A stretch of 64,000 nt of DNA from Caldilineaceae bacterium (GCA_022821545.1 JAJEDJ010000042.1:1-64000), one strand, 5' to 3'; positions 33,773 to 44,669 are shown, counted from the first letter of the stretch. The notes: generated by a model from the letters alone, not told the origin. Numbers and translations are program-made.

Positions 33773-34672
33773 ATGAAATCTCTTTCTGAGTGCAGCGTTG
33801 CGGTCATCGGGCTGGGCCTGATGGGCGCAAGCCTGTGCATCGACCTGAAGCAACGCAACCTGTGCCGTGAAGTGAGAGGCGTGACTCGCAACTTCAACAC
33901 GATCCTGCGCGCCTTTCACGAAGACGCAGTCGATTTAGCGACAACCGACCTGAGCTCCGGCGTCGCCGGGGCCGATGTTGTCATCTTGTCCACGCCTGTC
34001 CGGGCAGTCGTTAAGATGTTGGAAACGCTCAGTCCGATTCTGTGGCCGGGTACCATCGTCATGGATATGGGAAGCACCAAAGCCGAAATCTGCGCGGCCA
34101 TGGACCGGCTGCCGCCTCGAATTCAGCCGATAGGCGGCCATCCTATGACCGGCAAGGAAACTGCCGGCTACGCCTCCGCAGAAGGTGGACTTTATGAAGG
34201 GGCGCCGTGGGTCCTCACCCCCCTTACACGCACGACGACGGAAACGGTCGCACTGGCCTCCGAACTGGCGGAGGCTATCGGGGCCTTCCCCATCACCATG
34301 GAGCCGGTTCGCCATGACCGGCTTGTTGCTGCCATCAGTCATCTGCCCTTTCTCCTGGCAAGTGCCCTGGTTCATACGGTCAGTGACAGCGGAGACGAAG
34401 ATCCCACCGTTTGGGAACTGGCTGCCGGCGGTTTTCGCGACACCAGCCGGGTGGCAGCCAGCGATACGCAGATGTTCCTCGACATTCTGGTAACCAATCG
34501 CGAGGCCGTCCTGGAACAGTTGGACACACTGGGCGGGCATCTTCAGGAACTGCGAACACTGCTCGCCGATAACGACGAAGATTCTCTGCGGAGCAAGCTC
34601 TCCTGCTCACAGAATACGCGCGCAGAATGGCAACAGAAGAAAGACGCCTTCGCGACGCCGATGTCGACATAG
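33773..34672 (+). CDS. tyrA: Prephenate dehydrogenase
   Basis: TyrA oxidatively decarboxylates prephenate to 4-hydroxyphenylpyruvate for tyrosine. This 299-residue protein has an N-terminal NAD(P) Rossmann fold opening with [17 protein letters not shown]. The catalytic-domain strings [10 protein letters not shown], with the conserved His, and [15 protein letters not shown] follow. Its length matches simple TyrA proteins without an ACT or mutase domain. Relaxed use of arogenate cannot be excluded. The ATG has no obvious ribosome binding site; upstream there is a hairpin. Confidence 0.93.
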   Translation: MKSLSECSVAVIGLGLMGASLCIDLKQRNLCREVRGVTRNFNTILRAFHEDAVDLATTDLSSGVAGADVVILSTPVRAVVKMLETLSPILWPGTIVMDMGSTKAEICAAMDRLPPRIQPIGGHPMTGKETAGYASAEGGLYEGAPWVLTPLTRTTTETVALASELAEAIGAFPITMEPVRHDRLVAAISHLPFLLASALVHTVSDSGDEDPTVWELAAGGFRDTSRVAASDTQMFLDILVTNREAVLEQLDTLGGHLQELRTLLADNDEDSLRSKLSCSQNTRAEWQQKKDAFATPMST

Positions 34673-34715
34673 AAGATCTTTTGACCGAAACCAACCAACA
34701 AAACTTGAATCTCCC

Positions 34716-36047
34716 ATGGCAGACATCCTCAAGATCAGTAATGACGGTCCCCTCGTTGGCCGGTGCAGCGTACCGGGCGATAAGTCCATCAGCCATCGGG
34801 CGGTGATCTTCGGTTCAATTGCCGAAGGTTCCACACACATTCGCAACTTTCTCGATGGCCACGACTGTAGGGCCACCATGAACATCATGCGTGCCATGGG
34901 CGTGCGCATCGATGAAATCAGCCGTACGCGCCTCGAGGTTCACGGCGTCGGGATTGATGGCTTGAAGGAGCCTGATGACGTTCTCGACTGCGACAACAGC
35001 GGTACCACAATGCGTCTGCTGGCGGGGCTGCTCGCGGGACAGGAGTTCGTAAGCGTACTCAGCGGAACGGCCCAGATTCGAGGCCGCCCCATGGCCCGGA
35101 TTGCAGACCCGCTGCGTACGATGGGCGCCCAGATTTTCGGACGTCAAAATGGCCGATTCGCGCCCCTCACTATCATTCCCTCCCGCCTTTCCGCGATTGA
35201 GTACCAGATGCCGGTCGCCAGCGCCCAGGTCAAGAGCTGCCTCCTGTTGGCAGGTCTGTATGCCCACGGTTTGACTGTTGTCCATCAGCCCGGACCTGCA
35301 CGTGATCATACCGAACGCATGCTGAAGGCCATGGGCGCCCCGGTCACCGCCCTGGGCAATACAACGCATAGCGAGCGTCCCCAGGCCCCGCTCAACCCTT
35401 TGAACATTCTGGTTCCCGGAGATATCTCCTCGGCTGCATTCCTGCTTGTTGGGGCATCCTCCTTACCGGGCAGCAACCTGACGATCGTCGACGTGGGTGT
35501 CAATGCGACCCGGACCGGAATCGTCGATGCCCTTTCCGAGATGGGCGCCAGTATTCGGCGCAGAGAGCGGCCTTTCCAGGGCGGAGAGCCCGTGGCGGAT
35601 CTGATCGTCAGCGGCGGTGGGTTGCAGGGCGTGGAATTCGGCGGCGCGCAACTCGTCACGATGATCGACGAACTGCCTGTTCTGGCCGTTGCAGCCACGC
35701 AAGCTGAGGGCCGGACCGTTGTGCGCGACGCCCAGGAACTACGGGTCAAAGAGACCGATCGAATCGCCACGACCGTCTCGGAACTCAAAAAGATGGGCGC
35801 AAGGATTCAGGAGACCGCTGACGGTTTCATTGTGGACGGACCGACTCAGCTTATGGGCGCGAGCGTGGACAGCCATGGCGATCACCGGCTGGCGATGGCC
35901 TTGGCCGTGGCCGCAGTGATTGCCGAAGGTGAGACTACCATTCATAACGCGCACGTTACAGCAGACAGTTTTCCCGGATTCGAATCTACTTTACGCGCGC
36001 TCAACGTTGATGTGCAGGCAATCGACCGGGGAAGCGAAAATGAGTGA
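34716..36047 (+). CDS. aroA: 3-phosphoshikimate 1-carboxyvinyltransferase (EPSP synthase)
   Basis: AroA adds the enolpyruvyl group of PEP to shikimate 3-phosphate. This 443-residue protein has PGDKSISHRAVIFGS near residue 22 with the catalytic Lys. The motif DCDNSGTTMRLLAGLLAG follows, then the late strings LRVKETDRIATTVSEL and DSHGDHRLAMALAVA. The Ala after NSGTTMRLLAG-type motifs in glyphosate-insensitive class II enzymes is not diagnosed here. The ATG lacks a clear ribosome binding site. The 3' end overlaps the aroE start by 8 bases, so the two are translationally coupled. Confidence 0.95.
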   Translation: MADILKISNDGPLVGRCSVPGDKSISHRAVIFGSIAEGSTHIRNFLDGHDCRATMNIMRAMGVRIDEISRTRLEVHGVGIDGLKEPDDVLDCDNSGTTMRLLAGLLAGQEFVSVLSGTAQIRGRPMARIADPLRTMGAQIFGRQNGRFAPLTIIPSRLSAIEYQMPVASAQVKSCLLLAGLYAHGLTVVHQPGPARDHTERMLKAMGAPVTALGNTTHSERPQAPLNPLNILVPGDISSAAFLLVGASSLPGSNLTIVDVGVNATRTGIVDALSEMGASIRRRERPFQGGEPVADLIVSGGGLQGVEFGGAQLVTMIDELPVLAVAATQAEGRTVVRDAQELRVKETDRIATTVSELKKMGARIQETADGFIVDGPTQLMGASVDSHGDHRLAMALAVAAVIAEGETTIHNAHVTADSFPGFESTLRALNVDVQAIDRGSENE

Positions 36048-36975
36048 GCCCCTGCAGAATGAATCAGTCTCCGCCCGTTCAAGGGAGGCCGATTTAGAAC
36101 TGTTTTCAACCGACATAAATGCTGCGACCACACTCGTCGGCCTGTTCGGTTGGCCGGTTACACATTCCATCAGTCCGCAGATGCACAACGCCGCCTTTGT
36201 TGCGCGTCAGATGAACTGGCGCTACCTGGCTTTCTCCGTCCCGCCGGAAAGGGTGCCGGAGGCCGTCGCCGCGTTGCCCGCACTCGGATTGAGGGGCGTA
36301 AACGTGACTGTGCCCCACAAACAGTCTGTCATGCCCCATCTGCAACATTGGACCCCCGCGGCCGAGGCAATCGGCGCGGTGAATACAATTGTCGTCGAAG
36401 AAGATGGCCAGCTTACCGGAGACAATACTGACGGCGCCGGATTTATCGCCGACCTGCAAGCTCACAACGTAGAGCCTGCCGGCAAGCGGGCGCTGGTGAT
36501 AGGCGCCGGTGGCTCTTCGAGGGCAGTCGTGTACGGTCTGGCCGAAGCCGGTGTGAAAAGTGTGATGATCCTCAACCGCACCGTCTCGAAGGCTGTCGAA
36601 CTGGCTGAAACGATGCAATCTTACTTTCCGGAGACAAATATCGGCAGTGCCGCCTTCCCTGATGATGTGACAGGCAGCGCCCAGGACGCGGATCTGATCG
36701 TCAACTGCACGTCGCTGGGCATGGAGCCGCGCATCGAAGGTTTGCCCTGGGAGGAAAATGTCGAATTCCGCGAGGAACAGATCGTTTACGACCTGGTCTA
36801 CAATCCGGCCATGACGCGACTGCTGCAACTGGCCGCCACCGATGGGGCTACCGCCGTAGGCGGCCTGGGAATGCTCGTCTACCAGGGCGCAATTGCCTGG
36901 GAAAAGTGGACCGGCGAATCCGCGCCTGTGGCTGTAATGCAACAGGCAACAAATACTGTTTTCGAGCGCAGATGA
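36040..36975 (+). CDS. aroE: Shikimate 5-dehydrogenase
   Basis: AroE reduces 3-dehydroshikimate to shikimate with NADPH. This 311-residue protein has [19 protein letters not shown] (shikimate-binding Ser residues), [10 protein letters not shown] with the catalytic Lys, NTDGAGF with the catalytic Asp, and the NADP loop [17 protein letters not shown]. The ATG at 36040 lies inside the end of aroA and gives an N-terminal extension of ~35 residues before the fold. A much longer upstream frame is only aroA in another phase. The product feeds aroK on the opposite operon and aroA just before it. Confidence 0.94.
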   Translation: MSEPLQNESVSARSREADLELFSTDINAATTLVGLFGWPVTHSISPQMHNAAFVARQMNWRYLAFSVPPERVPEAVAALPALGLRGVNVTVPHKQSVMPHLQHWTPAAEAIGAVNTIVVEEDGQLTGDNTDGAGFIADLQAHNVEPAGKRALVIGAGGSSRAVVYGLAEAGVKSVMILNRTVSKAVELAETMQSYFPETNIGSAAFPDDVTGSAQDADLIVNCTSLGMEPRIEGLPWEENVEFREEQIVYDLVYNPAMTRLLQLAATDGATAVGGLGMLVYQGAIAWEKWTGESAPVAVMQQATNTVFERR

Positions 36976-37018
36976 CGGACGGATGGGCGCCCGTCGCCAG
37001 ACCGAATGCGAGGAACTG

Positions 37019-38269
37019 ATGACCCTTTCCACCACAACCACAGCTGTCAACTTCGGCGCCGTTCCGGACGAGACCGGGCGTTTCGGACCGTACGGAGGCA
37101 AATATGTGCCCGAGACACTCATGCCGGCGCTGGATGAACTGGAAGAAGCATACCTTAACGCCCGCGTTGATAAAGCGTTCATGGCGGAACTGGCCCATTT
37201 GCAGCATACCTACGTTGGCCGTCCGACGCCGCTCACCTATGCCCGCCGCTTAAGCGAAGAGTTGGGCGGCGCCCGCATCTATCTGAAACGTGAAGATCTT
37301 GCTCACTCCGGCGCCCACAAGATAAACAATGCCTTGGGCCAGGCGCTGTTGATGAAACGCAAGATGGGCAAGACGCGCATCGTGGCGGAAACCGGCGCCG
37401 GCCAGCACGGTGTCGCCACCGCCACCGCTGCTGCGCTCCTGGGAATCGGCTGTATCGTCTACATGGGCACGGTCGACATGGAGCGCCAGAAGCCGAACGT
37501 CTTTCGCATGCAGCTCCTCGGCACTGAGGTGCGCGCGGTCGAAAGCGGTTCGCAGACGCTCAAAGACGCCATCAACGAGGCCATCCGCGATTGGGTTACA
37601 AACGTAGAGTCCACACACTACCTTCTGGGAAGCGCGCTTGGTCCCCATCCCTATCCTGCCATGGTGCGAGACTTCCAATCGATCATTGGTCTGGAGGCCC
37701 ACAGCCAGATGCAGGATCCTGCTGAAGGCGGCCCGGGCCGGCTGCCCGACGCTATCGTGGCCTGCGTTGGAGGAGGCAGCAACGCCATCGGCATATTCCA
37801 TCCCTTCCTCGAGGAGGAGAGTGTGCGGCTCATCGGTGTCGAGGCAGGCGGACACGGGATCGAAGACGGCGCCCACGCCGCTCGTTTCGCAGATCCTGAA
37901 CGGGGACGGCTCGGCGTATTGCAGGGCACCAAGAGCTACGTCCTCCAGGACGGTGATGGACAAATTGCCCTGACCCATTCGATTTCCGCCGGCCTGGATT
38001 ACGCCAGCGTGGGGCCGGAGCACGCCTGGCTTCGAGATGTAGGACGCTCCGAATACACATACTGTACGGATGCGCAGACGCTTAAAGGGTTCAAAGCGCT
38101 GTGCGAACTGGAAGGGATCATCCCTGCCTTGGAAAGCGCACATGCGATCGGTTATGTGTTGGAACTCGCGCCGCAGATGGCCGAAGATCAGGTGATACTG
38201 GTCAATCTCAGCGGGCGAGGCGACAAGGATTTGGGCACGGTCATGCAGACAATCGGAGGAGACATATAG
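37019..38269 (+). CDS. trpB: Tryptophan synthase beta chain
   Basis: TrpB joins indole and serine using PLP. This 416-residue protein has [17 protein letters not shown] near the start, the PLP Lys in [30 protein letters not shown], the phosphate loop [12 protein letters not shown] and the late [11 protein letters not shown]. The ATG at 37019 follows AGGA; an in-frame ATG at 36983 would add 12 residues. It is followed after 29 bases by trpA. trpBA are placed in the Phe/Tyr-type operon, while the other trp genes lie in the convergent operon. Confidence 0.95.
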   Translation: MTLSTTTTAVNFGAVPDETGRFGPYGGKYVPETLMPALDELEEAYLNARVDKAFMAELAHLQHTYVGRPTPLTYARRLSEELGGARIYLKREDLAHSGAHKINNALGQALLMKRKMGKTRIVAETGAGQHGVATATAAALLGIGCIVYMGTVDMERQKPNVFRMQLLGTEVRAVESGSQTLKDAINEAIRDWVTNVESTHYLLGSALGPHPYPAMVRDFQSIIGLEAHSQMQDPAEGGPGRLPDAIVACVGGGSNAIGIFHPFLEEESVRLIGVEAGGHGIEDGAHAARFADPERGRLGVLQGTKSYVLQDGDGQIALTHSISAGLDYASVGPEHAWLRDVGRSEYTYCTDAQTLKGFKALCELEGIIPALESAHAIGYVLELAPQMAEDQVILVNLSGRGDKDLGTVMQTIGGDI

Positions 38270-38298
38270 ATGGGCAAGCTTTGGCCGAGAGGTGAAAG

Positions 38299-39099
38299 AT
38301 GAGGGGAGTCGAACGAATCGAGCAGGTTTTTCGCAAACTGAAAAAGGCTGGCGTCGCCGCCTTCATGCCCTACCATGCCATGGGTTATCCTACCCGGCAG
38401 AAATCTCTGGAAATAATCGCTGTCTTGGCGGAAGCCGGCGCAGACCTCGTCGAATTCGGCATTCCCCACAGCGATCCGCTTGCCGATGGTCCGACAGTTC
38501 AGACCGCCACATATGCGGCGCTTGTTGGCGGCACAACAGTGGCCGATTGCCTCCAGATGGCGCGCGAGCTGCGTGACCAGGGCGTTGACACGCCTTTCTG
38601 CGCCATGAGCTACTACAATCCCATTCTTGCTTTCGGCGAAGAACGCTTTGCAAATGCTGCTGCCAAAGCGGGCATCGACGGCCTGATCGTCCCCGATCTG
38701 CCGCCGGGAGAGTCGGAACTCTTAGAGCCCGCCTGCCGCGCGGCCGGTCTGGCTACCGTTTACATGCTGGCTCCGACCAGCACCGAAGACCGCATCAAGT
38801 CGGTGGCACGGCACGCCACCGGGTTTATCTATCTCGTGAGCGTAACCGGAATTACCGGCGCCCGCGCTGAACTGCCGCCAGGTCTGCCTGCCTTTGTTGA
38901 GCGAGTTCGTCGCCACACCGATCTGCCCTTGGCGGTCGGCTTTGGTATCAGTACCGGCCCGCAGGCTGCAAAGGTGTCCGAGATCGTCGACGGTGTTATC
39001 GTCGGTTCGGCGTTGGTGAAAGCCGCCGGCTCCGAAGCGGGAGTCGACGCCGTGCGTAGTCTGGCAGAGCAGCTGGCGGCCGGCAGCCGCGGAGGCTAG
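38299..39099 (+). CDS. trpA: Tryptophan synthase alpha chain
   Basis: TrpA splits indole-glycerol phosphate into indole and glyceraldehyde 3-phosphate and channels indole to TrpB. This 266-residue TIM barrel has the catalytic Glu in [20 protein letters not shown] and the catalytic Asp in [14 protein letters not shown]. The phosphate-binding end is seen in [13 protein letters not shown] and [22 protein letters not shown] purine tract precedes the ATG. It is the last gene of the operon and converges on the PucR gene with only 37 bases between stops. Confidence 0.95.
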   Translation: MRGVERIEQVFRKLKKAGVAAFMPYHAMGYPTRQKSLEIIAVLAEAGADLVEFGIPHSDPLADGPTVQTATYAALVGGTTVADCLQMARELRDQGVDTPFCAMSYYNPILAFGEERFANAAAKAGIDGLIVPDLPPGESELLEPACRAAGLATVYMLAPTSTEDRIKSVARHATGFIYLVSVTGITGARAELPPGLPAFVERVRRHTDLPLAVGFGISTGPQAAKVSEIVDGVIVGSALVKAAGSEAGVDAVRSLAEQLAAGSRGG

Positions 39100-39136
39100 A
39101 CGGGTAGGACGAGGAATGAGCTTTGCCGCCCGCTGC

Positions 39137-40792
39137 CTAGTGCAAACGGTTCTGCATCACAGGGCGCAACTTGAGGCCAAGTTGAAGTGAAAAACGCGCG
39201 TCAGCATCGTTCAAGTCCATCCGGGTGATGGCGGAGATGCGCTGCAAGCGGTAGGTCAGTGTATTGCGGTGGATATGCAGCGAGGCAGCGGTCTGACTTA
39301 GATTGCCGTGGCAGGCAAAAAAGGCCTCCAGCGTCTCTACCAATTCGGCATTGTGCTCTTCGTCATGCGAGATCAGCGGTTCTACCGTTTTTCGGAAGAA
39401 GCGGTTCGCCTCCCCGCTTCCACCCAACCCGGTCAGCAGTTGATATAAGCCCAGGTCCCCGAAATAGGTCACCGGTGAGGCCTGCCAGGAACAACCCATT
39501 CTCCAGCTCTCACGAGCCTGATCCAGACTGCGCAGCCATTCCCGCACGGAGGCGGCCGGGCGACCGATCCCGACGACCAGCGAAGCCCTCTGGAAAGTCG
39601 ACGTGAAGTCCTCTACCAGGCCGTTTGCAATCGATTTGAATTCCCGGCCGCTCTTGGGATTGTCGCACGGCCAGAAAAGCAGCGCAGCTTCAGCGCGGAC
39701 AGATAGCAGGATTGGATCCTGTTTCGCCGCCAAATACTGGCGCAGCGCGTTCGGCCAGTCCTGGATGCCTTCTGCCTGGATCAGCCAGGCCGTGTGGGGC
39801 CTGGTCAGATCAAAGCCAAGCGAATGCCCCCGCTGAATCCACGCGTCCTCGTCGGCAATTTCCGTTGCCAGCAGCTCGTCCAAAAAGACGGCCCTCATCT
39901 TTTCTTCGACTGCCCCAACCGCCTGCTCCCGGCTCCAGGCCAGGGCAGCCGCGCCCGCTCCCTGAAGTACTGCAAGCCTTTCGACAGTGGAGATTTCCTC
40001 AGACGTGCTGGAATCCGACCGCAGCAGGAGGCAGTATCCTTCGACTCGCTCTGCGACAATGACAGGGCTGACGACCGTTTCGCGGTACCGATGCTTGCTA
40101 TCGATGGGGAGAATGCCGGTCAGCTCCGTGCTTTCGGCCGGCTCCGTACCGGACTTGGCGGCCAGCCAGCTTCGCAGAGTTGTACGGCTTGGCATAGACG
40201 CCAGCACACGCCGTTTGTGCTGCTCTGTAAGTTCTTCAAGACCGGCGAATGCGATTGGCGTTCCGTCATCTTTCAGAAAGAGTACAGGCTGTTCGGAGAA
40301 GTTCGCCAGAAGCTCGGCCATCATCCCCATGCCGCCGCCGTCCAGTTCGATCTGTGTCAGTTCCCGCTGCAAGTCGGCGGCCTTGGTGGCAAGGTAACCG
40401 CCGCGGTCCACGATCAGACGGATCACAGTGCGTTCCACTGACAGGAGGGGCTCGGAGTTCGGAAGGGCGATGAGCGGAACCTGATTCTGCTCGGCGACGG
40501 CGACCGCGTCACGCGGTACTTCACCCAGCACGCCAATCGCGGAGATACGCGCCTGGTGCAGGCTGTTCACGACCCGGTCCAAACGCATCTGAGGGTTGAA
40601 TTGGTGCAGATCGTCGACGTCGATCAGTGCCAGTTCTTCCCCTTCGAGGTTGGGGAATGCCGGTGGGCTGGGGCGCAGGCTGCAAGCCCAACTGACAGGC
40701 CTGTTCAGCAGCCCTTCCCCAAACAGAATCCGCGATCCTTGCGGCAATGCCAGACGGTAGATTTCTTCAAGCGTAGTCGCGTCGCGATACAT
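39137..40792 (-). CDS. PucR family transcriptional regulator
   Basis: This 551-residue regulator has the PucR-type N-terminal ligand domain (~10-130). A GGDEF-like middle region shared by CdaR/PucR proteins follows (~300-430). The C-terminal helix-turn-helix (~500-545) contains ACHGNLSQTAASLHIHRNTLTYRLQRI. PucR in Bacillus responds to purine catabolism, but paralogues regulate many pathways and the target here is unknown. It sits between the two aromatic operons. No purine genes are nearby. Confidence 0.87.
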   Translation of the reverse strand: MYRDATTLEEIYRLALPQGSRILFGEGLLNRPVSWACSLRPSPPAFPNLEGEELALIDVDDLHQFNPQMRLDRVVNSLHQARISAIGVLGEVPRDAVAVAEQNQVPLIALPNSEPLLSVERTVIRLIVDRGGYLATKAADLQRELTQIELDGGGMGMMAELLANFSEQPVLFLKDDGTPIAFAGLEELTEQHKRRVLASMPSRTTLRSWLAAKSGTEPAESTELTGILPIDSKHRYRETVVSPVIVAERVEGYCLLLRSDSSTSEEISTVERLAVLQGAGAAALAWSREQAVGAVEEKMRAVFLDELLATEIADEDAWIQRGHSLGFDLTRPHTAWLIQAEGIQDWPNALRQYLAAKQDPILLSVRAEAALLFWPCDNPKSGREFKSIANGLVEDFTSTFQRASLVVGIGRPAASVREWLRSLDQARESWRMGCSWQASPVTYFGDLGLYQLLTGLGGSGEANRFFRKTVEPLISHDEEHNAELVETLEAFFACHGNLSQTAASLHIHRNTLTYRLQRISAITRMDLNDADARFSLQLGLKLRPVMQNRLH

Positions 40793-40886
40793 AAGCCAAA
40801 CCGGTCTGACCGTCTACTGCAGGATTCGGGGCCGTAGAGGGTATGAGTTCTTATGAATTCTCTGCGTCAAAACGTCCAGAATTGAA

Positions 40887-40914
40887 TCAGCGGGCGCTGT
40901 TACCCGCCCGCTGA
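40887..40914. repeat. Inverted repeat between PucR and the membrane protein gene
   Basis: A 10-bp perfect stem (40887-40896 with 40905-40914, arms TCAGCGGGCG and its complement) has an 8-nt loop. It lies downstream of the membrane protein gene on the minus strand. It has no T-run, so termination is possible but not certain. Confidence 0.45.
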
Positions 40915-40968
40915 ACCAGTTTCTTCATTTCATATGACGCGCAGCACTCTTGCGCTTCAATTCGCTTT

Positions 40969-41514
40969 CTACTTGCTCCACGCGCTCAATGCCGCGCCTA
41001 CCGTACCGCCCCAAACGGCCCAGAACAGAATCGCCGCAAGTCCGGGCCAGCTGGTCGGATCCTGGCCGGCGACGACGAATGCCAGGATATAGCCAAGAAC
41101 AAGCCCGATTATGCTGGCGAGGAGGAGCTTCCAGATCGACTGATTTGGGCTCAACGCGCCTACGACAATCGGCCACAATATCGCCGTGAGGATACTTATT
41201 ACCAGCCCTCCGACGACAAAGCCAAAGTCTTCTGCGAAGACTCCGTGAAAAACAACACCGATGATAAAGAAAATGTTGCCGATCAACCCGGCGATAACGG
41301 GCCGCCAGCTTTCGCCGAGCGCGCCCCGGGCAAAGTCATAGCCGACGATTGGCGCCGCTCCAATCACGATTCCCAGCAAGGCCCCCACGACAGGTACGCC
41401 TCTAAGCAGAACCATCAGGAGGGACACGACCGCCGCCGCCAGCGCAGCGTAAAGCGACGCCCTCCAGCGTTCCGTGTTGGTCTGGGCGACGCTTGTGGCA
41501 GTTAGAATTGTCAT
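40969..41514 (-). CDS. Predicted membrane protein of unknown function
   Basis: This 181-residue protein consists of about five to six hydrophobic segments from residue ~20 to the end, with Gly/Ala-rich helices such as VVGALLGIVIGAAPIVGYDFARG. It resembles small conserved Chloroflexota membrane proteins with no assigned role. The ATG at 41514 has AGGAGG 7 nt upstream, and the longer frame to 41619 lacks one. No catalytic motif is seen. Confidence 0.75.
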   Translation of the reverse strand: MTILTATSVAQTNTERWRASLYAALAAAVVSLLMVLLRGVPVVGALLGIVIGAAPIVGYDFARGALGESWRPVIAGLIGNIFFIIGVVFHGVFAEDFGFVVGGLVISILTAILWPIVVGALSPNQSIWKLLLASIIGLVLGYILAFVVAGQDPTSWPGLAAILFWAVWGGTVGAALSAWSK

Positions 41515-41669
41515 CGTGAGTCCTCCTGGGTCGGGTCGTAACAACCTGTTCTTTACAACGTCCCTGCCAGTAAAGGGGCAAGAGCGCTGATGCTTATACG
41601 CAACGTCCCATTCCATCAAGAACGGAGTTTAACTGGCAGCTTGACTGTCCACCTGCCCTTGGTCGAAGG

Positions 41670-42131
41670 TCACTGCTCGCCGGGCAGCTTCTCCCACTCC
41701 TCGACAGTCCAGCCACTCACGTTCAGGTACAGTTGCGGCAAATGATTGCGGCTCAGGATAAGTACCAACGCATCTTCTTCAGTTGCCGCGATTTCGTCCA
41801 GCCAGATTCCCTGGTTGATTAAGGTTTGCACTATTTTACCAGCCTGCTGCCAGCCGCGCAAAGGATCGCTTTCAGGATCAGTATACAGCGCTGTTCCATA
41901 CAATGCCAGCAGCAGTTTGTTTTCCAGGTAGAGGTCGAGGTCAAACAGTTCGCGCTGCTCCGGCGATGGTCTCCTGCCGCCTTCATCGCTAATCGACTCT
42001 TCCCACAAAGCCAGTCCCATCACTCTTTCGCCGGCGACAATGTCAACCAGTTCCTCATACTGTTCGTCATCCAGGCGGTACTGAAGCGGGGATTCACCAG
42101 GCCCTTTGCCATTCGTTGAGATGTCATTCAT
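41670..42131 (-). CDS. Hypothetical protein (acidic, soluble)
   Basis: This is a 153-residue acidic protein without signal or membrane segments. Its middle part, LYLENKLLLALYGTALYT, is followed by a WQQAGKIVQTLI helix. No family is recognised. The start is uncertain: an in-frame ATG at 42227 would add 32 basic residues and overlap the upstream peptidase gene. The ATG at 42131 gives a more ordinary N-terminus but has no strong ribosome binding site. It is the gene after the M23 peptidase and may belong to the tail of the large minus-strand operon. Confidence 0.6.
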   Translation of the reverse strand: MNDISTNGKGPGESPLQYRLDDEQYEELVDIVAGERVMGLALWEESISDEGGRRPSPEQRELFDLDLYLENKLLLALYGTALYTDPESDPLRGWQQAGKIVQTLINQGIWLDEIAATEEDALVLILSRNHLPQLYLNVSGWTVEEWEKLPGEQ

Positions 42132-42201
42132 TTCACAAGTGCGTTCCTGTCGTTGCCGTATGTCGAACTGGGGAGCGTCCTTACGTTCGTCATCTCTTCC
42201 T

Positions 42202-43230
42202 TTACGCCCTTTCCGGCCCGATAACAATCATTCGAGTGGGAATCGTCATCGGTTCGGGAAAGTACTGGCCGCCAGCTTCAAAGTGACTGAACTGGAATGG
42301 CAATCCCTGGTCGATGAAAAGGTTGGGGCCGTTCATTACATGAAAGTGAAGGTGCGGTCCCGGCGAATTGCCGCTGTTTCCAACTCTTCCCAAAAGAGCC
42401 CCTCTCCTTATCATTTCTCCTTCGTTAACCTGCAAACTGGCCTGCTGCAGATGTGCGTAGTAGCTGAACTCCCCATTGGCGTGACTGACTGCGACGGCGT
42501 TACCCAGCAGGCGCCGCATATCGCCGCGCATGATAGCCTGGTCGGGAATCGCGCCGGGCGCCATATCCGGCATATCGAAACAGGCGTAGGCCACTTTCCC
42601 CCCTGCCGCGGCATAGACCGGCTGATGCCAGCTGTAATGGTCGGAGAGTGCGCGGCCATTGCCCTGATGTGTACGCCCCTCCGGCCCCAACTTCATAAAA
42701 TCCACGGCGAATGGCTGGCTGTAAACCTCCGTTTTGTGGAAGTCGCTCCAATCGCCCGCCTGCACTGCCCACCAGGCCCCTGTCAACGGAAAGTAGAAAT
42801 CGGTCAGCTGCTCATGATAGCTTACGGGTGACTGGCAGTGGACCTGAACTCGCTGTCCAACATCGCCGGATCCTGCCGTCGCCAGGGACCTGCCGATGGC
42901 AGTGACTTCGATGTAGGTGAGCCGTTCGTACGCGTGCAGGAGAAACTGTAGACTACGGACGGCCAACCCGGTGTTGGCAGCGATCGCCAGGTCGTCCTCG
43001 CCTGTACGTTGACGGATGACGCCTGCCGACCATCGCTGCTCGAACAGCAGTTGGTGCCCGCTGTAGCCCTGAAAGACCAGCCCCTGCAGTTGAACATCAC
43101 CATCGTGCGCGCTGATTCCCAGGTCAAACGCGACTTCCTGCACCGGACCGACGTTGGGGAAAGGCAGCCTGTCGTAAAGGCCGGCAACAATACCTTGTGG
43201 GCGGGTCTCCAATGATAATCGGGTCTTCAA
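42202..43230 (-). CDS. M23 family metallopeptidase
   Basis: This 342-residue protein has a C-terminal LytM-type zinc peptidase domain (~170-320). The zinc site is seen as FAVDFMKLG with Asp, and [11 protein letters not shown] with the HLH pair. [13 protein letters not shown] motifs and [12 protein letters not shown] are typical of the family. These enzymes usually cut peptidoglycan cross-links outside the cell, yet no signal peptide is visible, so the N-terminal ~170 residues may be something else or export may be non-classical. It follows the lone solute-binding protein by 21 bases and is probably cotranscribed with it. Confidence 0.82.
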   Translation of the reverse strand: MKTRLSLETRPQGIVAGLYDRLPFPNVGPVQEVAFDLGISAHDGDVQLQGLVFQGYSGHQLLFEQRWSAGVIRQRTGEDDLAIAANTGLAVRSLQFLLHAYERLTYIEVTAIGRSLATAGSGDVGQRVQVHCQSPVSYHEQLTDFYFPLTGAWWAVQAGDWSDFHKTEVYSQPFAVDFMKLGPEGRTHQGNGRALSDHYSWHQPVYAAAGGKVAYACFDMPDMAPGAIPDQAIMRGDMRRLLGNAVAVSHANGEFSYYAHLQQASLQVNEGEMIRRGALLGRVGNSGNSPGPHLHFHVMNGPNLFIDQGLPFQFSHFEAGGQYFPEPMTIPTRMIVIGPERA

Positions 43231-43251
43231 GATCAGAGTCTTTCAGTTGGC

Positions 43252-44592
43252 CTACTTGCCATTCGCTTCATTGATGAGTGTCGAAGCCTCAAGTACAGCC
43301 TCCTCAGGCGTCGCTGAGCCGCGCAGAACCTGCGTGATCATGTCGGTAGCATAGCCCCAGACTTCGTCTAACTCTGAGTAGTGGGGCTGAGGAATCGCAT
43401 TTCCCGCCTGCACTGCAAATCCGGCCAGCAGTGGCGTTCCATTCAAGTCCGCGTCCTTGTTCGCGGGCAGGCGGCCTGCGATTTGAGCGACCAGTGAACC
43501 GCTTCCGGCGTTCGTCAAATGCCGGGCAACTGTCAGGGCAAGCTCCTGCTGGTCGGTGGTACTGGTCGGATTCAGAAATACGCCGTCTGCGCTCAACCAG
43601 GGGCGGGCCGGCCCTGACCGTCCGGCTGGCAACGTGGACACGCCCAGGTCTCTCCCAAACGTTTGCCGCAACTCGCCGAGGCTCCACGGGCCGTCTATGA
43701 AGAGAGCGAACTCCTCCTTTTTGAAGCGCTCCATCAGCATCCCATAGTCGAGAGAAACAAAGATACCGGGTGTACCGTCGGCCTTTTTCAGCCAAATCAG
43801 AAACTCTGCCGTCCCCGGCGACTGTTCGAGAATAACGCGGCCATCTGCGTCGAAGAGATCGCCTCCGTAGGCGGCCAAGCCCCATACGAGGTGATAAAAG
43901 TTCGAGTATATGCCGGCGCCCTGAAAGGGGGACTCCAGTGCCAGATCGATCAGATCGTCCACTGTGCTCGGCAGGTTACTTTCATCCAGCAACCGCCGGT
44001 TGAAGTAGAGCGCCACAAGTTCGTAATTTGTCGGCAGACCATACAACATTCCTTCCCATACCATGTTTTCTATAGATGCCGGAATGAACTGCAAACGTTC
44101 CTGCGACGTTACTAGACTGTCGATTGGCAAGAGAGCGTTCGCAGCCGCCAGCTCCCGCAGCCACCAACCGGGCGCCAGTATCAGGTCCGGGCCCTCACCG
44201 CCCTTTACAGCCTCCGTATAGGAGTGGGCCAGATCGCCGTAATCCACAAACACTGTTTCTACCTGTATATTCGGATTTGTCTGGTGGAAACGGTCCACGA
44301 TGGCCGCCAGGGCGTCCCCGTCCTTGCCTGCCCAGCTGTGCCACAACTCGACCGTGCCGGCCAGAGCTCGTGAAGTGGACTGGGGATTTACGGTTGAGTC
44401 AGCGAACGATTCAGCAGTAGGGGCAGCTGCCGGCAGCGTCTCAACCATTGGATCAAGGTCTGAGCGGACGGTCGAGGAGAGTAGCGGCGCCGTGGAGCCA
44501 GGTTGACCGTATGCCATGACCAGGACGGCCGTCAGCATTAATACCAATAGAAGGGAGAGCGTCCAGAAAAGGCGCCAACGATATTGGGACAT
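43252..44592 (-). CDS. Orphan extracellular solute-binding protein
   Basis: This 446-residue family 1 solute-binding protein has an N-terminal hydrophobic segment (residues ~7-28) but no lipobox Cys, so it may be anchored by that helix or cleaved by signal peptidase I. The binding fold begins at ~78 with GTVELWHSWAGKDGDALAAI. No permease or ATPase gene is next to it. It is placed between aroQ and an M23 peptidase at the end of the aromatic operon. A role with one of the other transporters is possible but not shown. Confidence 0.85.
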   Translation of the reverse strand: MSQYRWRLFWTLSLLLVLMLTAVLVMAYGQPGSTAPLLSSTVRSDLDPMVETLPAAAPTAESFADSTVNPQSTSRALAGTVELWHSWAGKDGDALAAIVDRFHQTNPNIQVETVFVDYGDLAHSYTEAVKGGEGPDLILAPGWWLRELAAANALLPIDSLVTSQERLQFIPASIENMVWEGMLYGLPTNYELVALYFNRRLLDESNLPSTVDDLIDLALESPFQGAGIYSNFYHLVWGLAAYGGDLFDADGRVILEQSPGTAEFLIWLKKADGTPGIFVSLDYGMLMERFKKEEFALFIDGPWSLGELRQTFGRDLGVSTLPAGRSGPARPWLSADGVFLNPTSTTDQQELALTVARHLTNAGSGSLVAQIAGRLPANKDADLNGTPLLAGFAVQAGNAIPQPHYSELDEVWGYATDMITQVLRGSATPEEAVLEASTLINEANGK

Positions 44593-44669
44593 CAGAAACG
44601 AAAGAGAAAGATTGCGCGAACTTTGCCGAAGCGGCTTCTGCTCTGCACAGGTGAAACACCCCGCGCACT

